DNA of 46,195 nt from Erysipelotrichaceae bacterium (GTDB taxonomy: Bacteria > Bacillota_I > Bacilli_A > Erysipelotrichales > Erysipelotrichaceae). The notes under the pieces are model-generated. The model worked only from the letters and a program-made list of their open reading frames with translations, made no database searches and was not told the origin of the DNA. Shown here one piece after another: positions 42,868 through 46,195 of this stretch. The translations under genes were made by a program, and so were the position numbers. The first letter of the stretch is position 1; the number at the start of each line of letters is the position of its first letter. The stretch lies in the NCBI GenBank assembly GCA_017432005.1, contig JAFRKA010000019.1:1-46195 (forward strand), in the 5' to 3' direction.

Positions 42868-42948
42868 ATGTTACATTTCTTAAAGACAAAATGGCTACTC
42901 TGTCTGATGCCCTTTGCCGTGATCCTGGCACACATCGTTGTCATGTAA
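42868..42948 (+). CDS. 26-residue hydrophobic peptide (toxin-like small ORF)
   Basis: ATG at 42868 follows AGGAGG (42853-42858) at 9 bases and encodes a 26-residue peptide with a short basic start (MLHFLKTKW) and a single membrane helix (about 10-26). Size, charge and hydrophobicity resemble type I toxin peptides and small membrane regulators. ATGAACAG directly before the start is repeated after the ORF in a hairpin whose other arm could pair with either copy. I do not recognise the family. An alternative reading frame from the ATG at 42860 is only a few codons long. Confidence 0.6.
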   Translation: MLHFLKTKWLLCLMPFAVILAHIVVM

Positions 42949-42957
42949 CATGTGACA

Positions 42958-42981
42958 GATGAACAGTTTCAGCTGTTCATC
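42958..42981 (+). promoter_or_regulatory. 3' hairpin that can also pair with the ribosome binding region
   Basis: GATGAACAG (42958-42966) pairs with CTGTTCATC (42973-42981). The second arm also matches ATGAACAG at 42860-42867, right before the start codon of the 26-residue ORF. There is no T-run, so it is not an intrinsic terminator. Confidence 0.5.
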
Positions 42982-43028
42982 GATGATACGAAAGCTATAC
43001 AATAAATAAAGGAAATGAGGAATCGATT

Positions 43029-43613
43029 ATGAGAAGAAAGACAATTGCACTACTGATATTATGTATCCTTATGATATTTGGGCTTGCTTCATGCAAGACA
43101 GCTGAACAGCCTGAAAAAACGGTCGAGACTCTTCCTGCTGCACCGGAAGAGACGGTAGACAAGAGTGGAAAAAGGGTCTATTTCGCTGCCCCGCTGTTTT
43201 CCCAGGCTGAAAAGGACTTCAATCTGAAGATCACGCAGATCCTTGAAGAAAACGGCTATGAAGTCTTCCTGCCACAGCGTGACGGTTTTCTGGCTGTAGA
43301 ACTTGAAGGACTGAGTGAAGAAGAAATGACCAAAAAGATCTTCGAAAAAGATCTGAGCGAAGTCCTGAAAGCCGATATCATCTTCATGATACTGGACGGC
43401 AGGATACCTGATGAAGGTGCCTGTGTAGAGCTGGGCATCGCCTATGCAAATAATAAGAGATGCTACGGATTTAAGAACGATGCCAGAGTGGTCGAAACTG
43501 CTCTTGAACTCAATCCGATGATCAGCGGCTGTTTCACCAAACTGTTCTGCAATTATGATTATGAAAAACTGGTCGAAGAACTGAAACAGTATCTGGCAGA
43601 AAACGAATTATAG
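43029..43613 (+). CDS. Lipoprotein nucleoside 2-deoxyribosyltransferase-like protein
   Basis: The 194-residue protein has a lipobox LASC (Cys22), a short linker, and a domain of the nucleoside 2-deoxyribosyltransferase family: VYFAAPLFSQAEKDFN (Tyr51), LDGRIPDEGACVELG with the nucleophile Glu134 in DxGxxxExG. The family swaps bases on deoxynucleosides and is normally cytoplasmic. A surface-anchored form is unusual. It may salvage extracellular deoxynucleosides near the UshA-like and pyrophosphatase proteins. GAGG lies 8-9 bases before the ATG. It ends in its own terminator. Confidence 0.82.
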   Translation: MRRKTIALLILCILMIFGLASCKTAEQPEKTVETLPAAPEETVDKSGKRVYFAAPLFSQAEKDFNLKITQILEENGYEVFLPQRDGFLAVELEGLSEEEMTKKIFEKDLSEVLKADIIFMILDGRIPDEGACVELGIAYANNKRCYGFKNDARVVETALELNPMISGCFTKLFCNYDYEKLVEELKQYLAENEL

Positions 43614-43630
43614 ATCTATCAGATAGCCAA

Positions 43631-43662
43631 AAATGTACATATTATATGTACATTTTTTTATG
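43631..43662 (+). terminator. Terminator of the deoxyribosyltransferase gene
   Basis: AAATGTACATA (43631-43641) pairs perfectly with TATGTACATTT (43645-43655), followed by TTTT. Confidence 0.85.
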
Positions 43663-43749
43663 AATAAATATTGCAGCGAACGATCTGCCGTACCTGTGCT
43701 TTCTGCTATAATTATTTAGTATTGAAACGATCATATATGTGAGGTGAAT

Positions 43750-44910
43750 ATGGAAAACAAAACAAATAAATATCTCATTCCAGTCTTATGTCTGCTTCTC
43801 GCCTGCCTGGTCGGTTATTTTGCCTACAACGCCGGTAAAGCTTCAAGTGAGAGCGCTTTGAATGAGAAAGATGAACTGATCAGTGAACTTTCAGAAAAAC
43901 AGGAGTTTCTCAACCAGCTGAACAGATACAGCGTCGAAAGGATCGGAGTCGAAGAAGGAAAGACCATCTATGTGATCGGCCACATGAACCCTGATACCGA
44001 TACGGTCTGCAGCGCTATCGCTTATGCACGTCTGCTGAATATGCTGGGATTTAAGGCTGAAGCCAGGATCAGCGGACCACTGAATAAAGAAACGACACTG
44101 GCTTTAAAAGAGGCGGGTGTAGAGACACCTGAAGAACTGGTCGATGCTTCAGGAGAGAACATCTTCCTCGTCGATCACAGTGAATATGCTCAGGCTGTCG
44201 CAGGCATGGAAGACGCCCATATCGTCGGTGTTCTCGACCATCACGGCATAGGCACTGTTACGACCGGCCATCAGGTTGTCTATGAAGCAAGACCGATCGG
44301 TGCTACCGCCACGATCGTCTGGCTCGATTATCTGAATTACGGTCTGGAACTCGACCAGGTAACTGCTCATCTTCTGCTGTCAGCGGTCCTGTCCGATACG
44401 CTGAACCTGCAGGGAACCACTACGACTGAAGCTGACCGACTTGCCATCCCGGCTTTAGCGCAGATCGCTGAAGTAAGTGATGTCGAAGGTCTGTATAAAA
44501 GACTGCGGACTGAAGCACTGTCCTATGAAGGCATGAGCGATGAGGAGATCCTCTACTATGACTACAAGAACTATGAAGCGTCCGGAGTAACATATGGTAT
44601 CGGCCTGGTCAATTCCATCGATGAAGATACTTCAAAAAAACTGGCCGCAAGGATGAAGGAAGCCATGGCTGAAAGCTTCGATACCAAGGGTGTCGATCTC
44701 ATGTATGCATCAGTCGGTATCAGAGAGAATGGTGAAAAGATCGACTATATCGTTCCGGCCAATGAACGTTCTGAATCAGTCCTGAAGAATGCCTTCCCTG
44801 ATTACGATGAATATGACGGTACATCTTATATCTTCAGATCAGGATTAGGCCGTAAGACTAAGTTCGTTCCGGGTCTCAATGATTATCTGGCGGCTCACCC
44901 GCACGAATAG
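43750..44910 (+). CDS. Membrane-anchored family II (Mn-dependent) inorganic pyrophosphatase
   Basis: The 386-residue protein has an N-terminal membrane segment (about 8-26), a short coiled-coil (about 35-58), and a DHH-family pyrophosphatase: GHMNPDTDT (His78, Asp82, Asp84), VDHSE (Asp142), LDHHGIG (Asp163-His165) and a C-terminal RKTKFVPGL, the counterpart of the SRKKQ phosphate-binding box. The family is normally cytoplasmic and about 310 residues. The anchor, with Lys before it, predicts the enzyme outside. The segment LLAC could be a lipobox at Cys19, but hydrophobic residues follow it. I chose ATG 43750 over GTG 43744 because GAGG lies 6 bases before it. Confidence 0.87.
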   Translation: MENKTNKYLIPVLCLLLACLVGYFAYNAGKASSESALNEKDELISELSEKQEFLNQLNRYSVERIGVEEGKTIYVIGHMNPDTDTVCSAIAYARLLNMLGFKAEARISGPLNKETTLALKEAGVETPEELVDASGENIFLVDHSEYAQAVAGMEDAHIVGVLDHHGIGTVTTGHQVVYEARPIGATATIVWLDYLNYGLELDQVTAHLLLSAVLSDTLNLQGTTTTEADRLAIPALAQIAEVSDVEGLYKRLRTEALSYEGMSDEEILYYDYKNYEASGVTYGIGLVNSIDEDTSKKLAARMKEAMAESFDTKGVDLMYASVGIRENGEKIDYIVPANERSESVLKNAFPDYDEYDGTSYIFRSGLGRKTKFVPGLNDYLAAHPHE

Positions 44911-44941
44911 TACAGTTTATTATTCAATCTATAAACAGACA

Positions 44942-44976
44942 AAACCCCTTGGATCACAAATCACAAGGGGTTTCTT
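44942..44976 (+). terminator. Bidirectional terminator between the pyrophosphatase and lipoprotein genes
   Basis: AAACCCCTTG (44942-44951) pairs with CAAGGGGTTT (44964-44973), followed by CTTT. The minus-strand read also ends in GTTTTG, serving the convergent lipoprotein gene. Confidence 0.75.
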
Positions 44977-45000
44977 TACTGTTATTGTTTTACTGTATTA

Positions 45001-45915
45001 TTACTCCAGAAGATCAGAAACACCGCTGCCTACTCCATCACAGATGACAGAGGAGACTTTGAGATCTCTGATTGCCGCTTCGGCATCAAGATCATCACTG
45101 TATTCGATCTTGCCGTCAAATTTCACTTTATAAGTGAACCAGCCGTATTCCATACCGAATTCCATCTGATCCAGATCGTAGTATGTTATGCTCCATCCGC
45201 CGTCAAGCAGATCACCACCGGTCTTGCCGACATATCTGTCCAGTTCTTTCTGTGTCGGCATGGCTTCCGTTACATTATCGATCAGACCGATCTCAAGCGG
45301 AGCGACTATTTCATTGAACTTCTCATCATCACCGAATGCTTCTTTTAAGGAAGCTGAAACCTCCGGTGTCAGATCGACGATGGCTCTGTATACGGTACCT
45401 TCAAGTTCAAAGACATAGACCAGTGCATCATCATAGACGCCACAGCTGTAGACCGGAAGTCCCAGGACATCACCCATCGTTTTGACTTCATCGATCGCCG
45501 AAGCAGAAGGTCCGTCCCAACCTGTTGATAATCCGAAGACGGCAATAAAATCAGTCGGAGCCTCGATAGTCACAGTTATCTCCTGATCAGTTGAATAATC
45601 CTTTCCGTCTTTCGTCCATCTGACAAACTTATAATCATCAACTGAATCCTTGGCGCCTATCTTCAGCACCGTACCGGCAGGAACGTTCATGTATGCAGAA
45701 GAACTGGTCATCTGTTCATCGAATTCCAGAGCTTCACCTTCTTTGGCCGCTGCGACCAGTCCAATGCCTTCAGTCTCGACCTTGACCAGGAAAAGCTGGC
45801 CGGCATCTCCGGGGATCTCTACTGTTTCTTCCTTTTTTTCTTCTTTTTCTTCCTTTTTTGTACAGCCTGTCATCATCAGCATCAGTACGATACCGAGCAA
45901 TAGCAGTTTTTTCAT
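45001..45915 (-). CDS. Lipoprotein of unknown function with an Ig-like N-terminal domain
   Basis: The 304-residue protein has a lipobox MTGC (Cys18) and a Lys/Glu-rich spacer. Residues about 40-132 resemble the InlB B-repeat/Ig-like fold (KFVRWTKDGKDYSTDQEITVTI). The C-terminal part (about 140-304) is mixed alpha/beta with no motif I recognise. AGGAGG precedes the ATG. It stands alone, with no operon partner in the window. Confidence 0.65.
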   Translation of the reverse strand: MKKLLLLGIVLMLMMTGCTKKEEKEEKKEETVEIPGDAGQLFLVKVETEGIGLVAAAKEGEALEFDEQMTSSSAYMNVPAGTVLKIGAKDSVDDYKFVRWTKDGKDYSTDQEITVTIEAPTDFIAVFGLSTGWDGPSASAIDEVKTMGDVLGLPVYSCGVYDDALVYVFELEGTVYRAIVDLTPEVSASLKEAFGDDEKFNEIVAPLEIGLIDNVTEAMPTQKELDRYVGKTGGDLLDGGWSITYYDLDQMEFGMEYGWFTYKVKFDGKIEYSDDLDAEAAIRDLKVSSVICDGVGSGVSDLLE

Positions 45916-46019
45916 CTTATCTCCTCCTTATCAGACATTTTTTATACGAGCAGCATGATTGTTACGTCAATCATCTTTATTATGCATATTATACATATAT
46001 TTTTCCATGTTCAGATTGG

Positions 46020-46025
46020 TATAAT
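46020..46025 (+). promoter_or_regulatory. -10 box of the STAS gene
   Basis: TATAAT lies 30 bases before the ATG of the STAS gene. A good -35 box is not seen. Confidence 0.4.
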
Positions 46026-46055
46026 TATTTATAGCAGATAAAAGGATATAAAGAT

Positions 46056-46195
46056 ATGAAAGTAGAAAAACAATTCTGGGACGATCTGGTCATCATCAGA
46101 CCATACGGAAAGATCGATACGCTCAGTGCCGATGAATTCAGGAAAGAGCTTTTTTCTGTCCTGGATGAAGATCACAATGTCATCATCGATCTGAA
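46056..46195 (+). CDS. STAS-domain anti-sigma factor antagonist, N-terminal part
   Basis: The gene runs off the right edge. The visible 46 residues (MKVEKQFWDDLVIIRPYGKI, DTLSADEFRKELF, NVIIDL) match the start of a STAS/SpoIIAA fold: a strand pair ending in G-K-I-D, then a helix and the strand leading to the phospho-acceptor region, which is outside the window. The protein would bind an RsbW-type kinase and be controlled by a SpoIIE-type phosphatase, of which one is at 34180. AAAGGA lies before the ATG. Confidence 0.78.
   Translation, partial: MKVEKQFWDDLVIIRPYGKIDTLSADEFRKELFSVLDEDHNVIIDL

Noticed and set aside
1..46195. CRISPR array, prophage or insertion sequence
   Set aside because: No regularly spaced repeats, no terminal inverted repeats with a transposase, and no phage structural genes were seen.

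Overview
The window looks like the chromosome of a low-to-moderate-GC Firmicute (Bacillota). My best guess is an Erysipelotrichia-type anaerobe. The reasons are AT-rich promoters of the TTGACA/TATAAT type, AAGGAGG-like ribosome binding sites, many single-membrane lipoproteins, a ydjGHI operon, desulfoferrodoxin, CotH and VTC-domain genes, family II pyrophosphatase and type III pantothenate kinase. The placement is inference; no rRNA gene is present. I see no phage, insertion sequence or CRISPR array. Most of the window is chromosomal housekeeping, signalling and envelope genes, with one messy junction around 6.1-6.5 kb.

Layout. 0-6.1 kb: start of a secreted protein (minus strand), a membrane GGDEF protein, then on the plus strand a double-receiver hybrid histidine kinase overlapping a lipoprotein solute-binding protein, and an orphan hypA. 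6.2-9.2 kb: an unusual amino-acid-type ABC transporter operon whose binding protein has its two halves in swapped order and whose ATPase carries a C-terminal degenerate RsbW-like (GHKL) domain. 9.2-12.5 kb: a UshA-type lipoprotein nucleotidase, a GNAT acetyltransferase and a membrane metallophosphoesterase split by a 5-bp tandem duplication. 12.6-18.7 kb: a 1136-residue secreted Ig-like/Cys-His-rich protein with small membrane proteins, a PheC-like binding protein and a surface SGNH hydrolase. 18.9-23.4 kb: a small unknown protein, an operon of RibD-type reductase, SPL-type radical SAM and YoaP-like acetyltransferase, then a Na/Pi cotransporter. 23.5-26.9 kb: ydjG-ydjH-ydjI.

27-41 kb holds two paralogous membrane modules: VTC polyphosphate-polymerase-like domain + DUF4956, one with a Cthe_2159-type carbohydrate-binding lipoprotein and one with a CotH-type kinase and a 42-residue membrane peptide that lies just below common ORF cut-offs. 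Between them are corA with a small upstream ORF in its leader, a CDF transporter, desulfoferrodoxin, zinc-ribbon proteins, a SpoIIE-type phosphatase with a LytS-like membrane domain and an intact membrane metallophosphoesterase. 41-46.2 kb: tRNA-Thr(GGT), maf, a divergent coaX, tRNA-Leu(TAG), a 26-residue hydrophobic peptide with a toxin-like mRNA fold, a lipoprotein nucleoside deoxyribosyltransferase, a membrane-anchored family II pyrophosphatase, a lipoprotein of unknown function, and the start of a STAS (anti-sigma antagonist) gene.

Themes. (1) Phosphate and nucleotide handling outside the membrane: UshA-like nucleotidase, lipoprotein deoxyribosyltransferase, anchored pyrophosphatase, Na/Pi uptake and two VTC modules. 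(2) Parts of partner-switching signalling: SpoIIE phosphatase, STAS protein and an RsbW-like domain fused to a transporter ATPase. (3) Several candidate translation-control leaders (corA, VTC copy A, the 26-residue peptide). The most system-like novelties are the permuted binding protein plus GHKL-ATPase transporter and the duplicated VTC/DUF4956/CotH modules.
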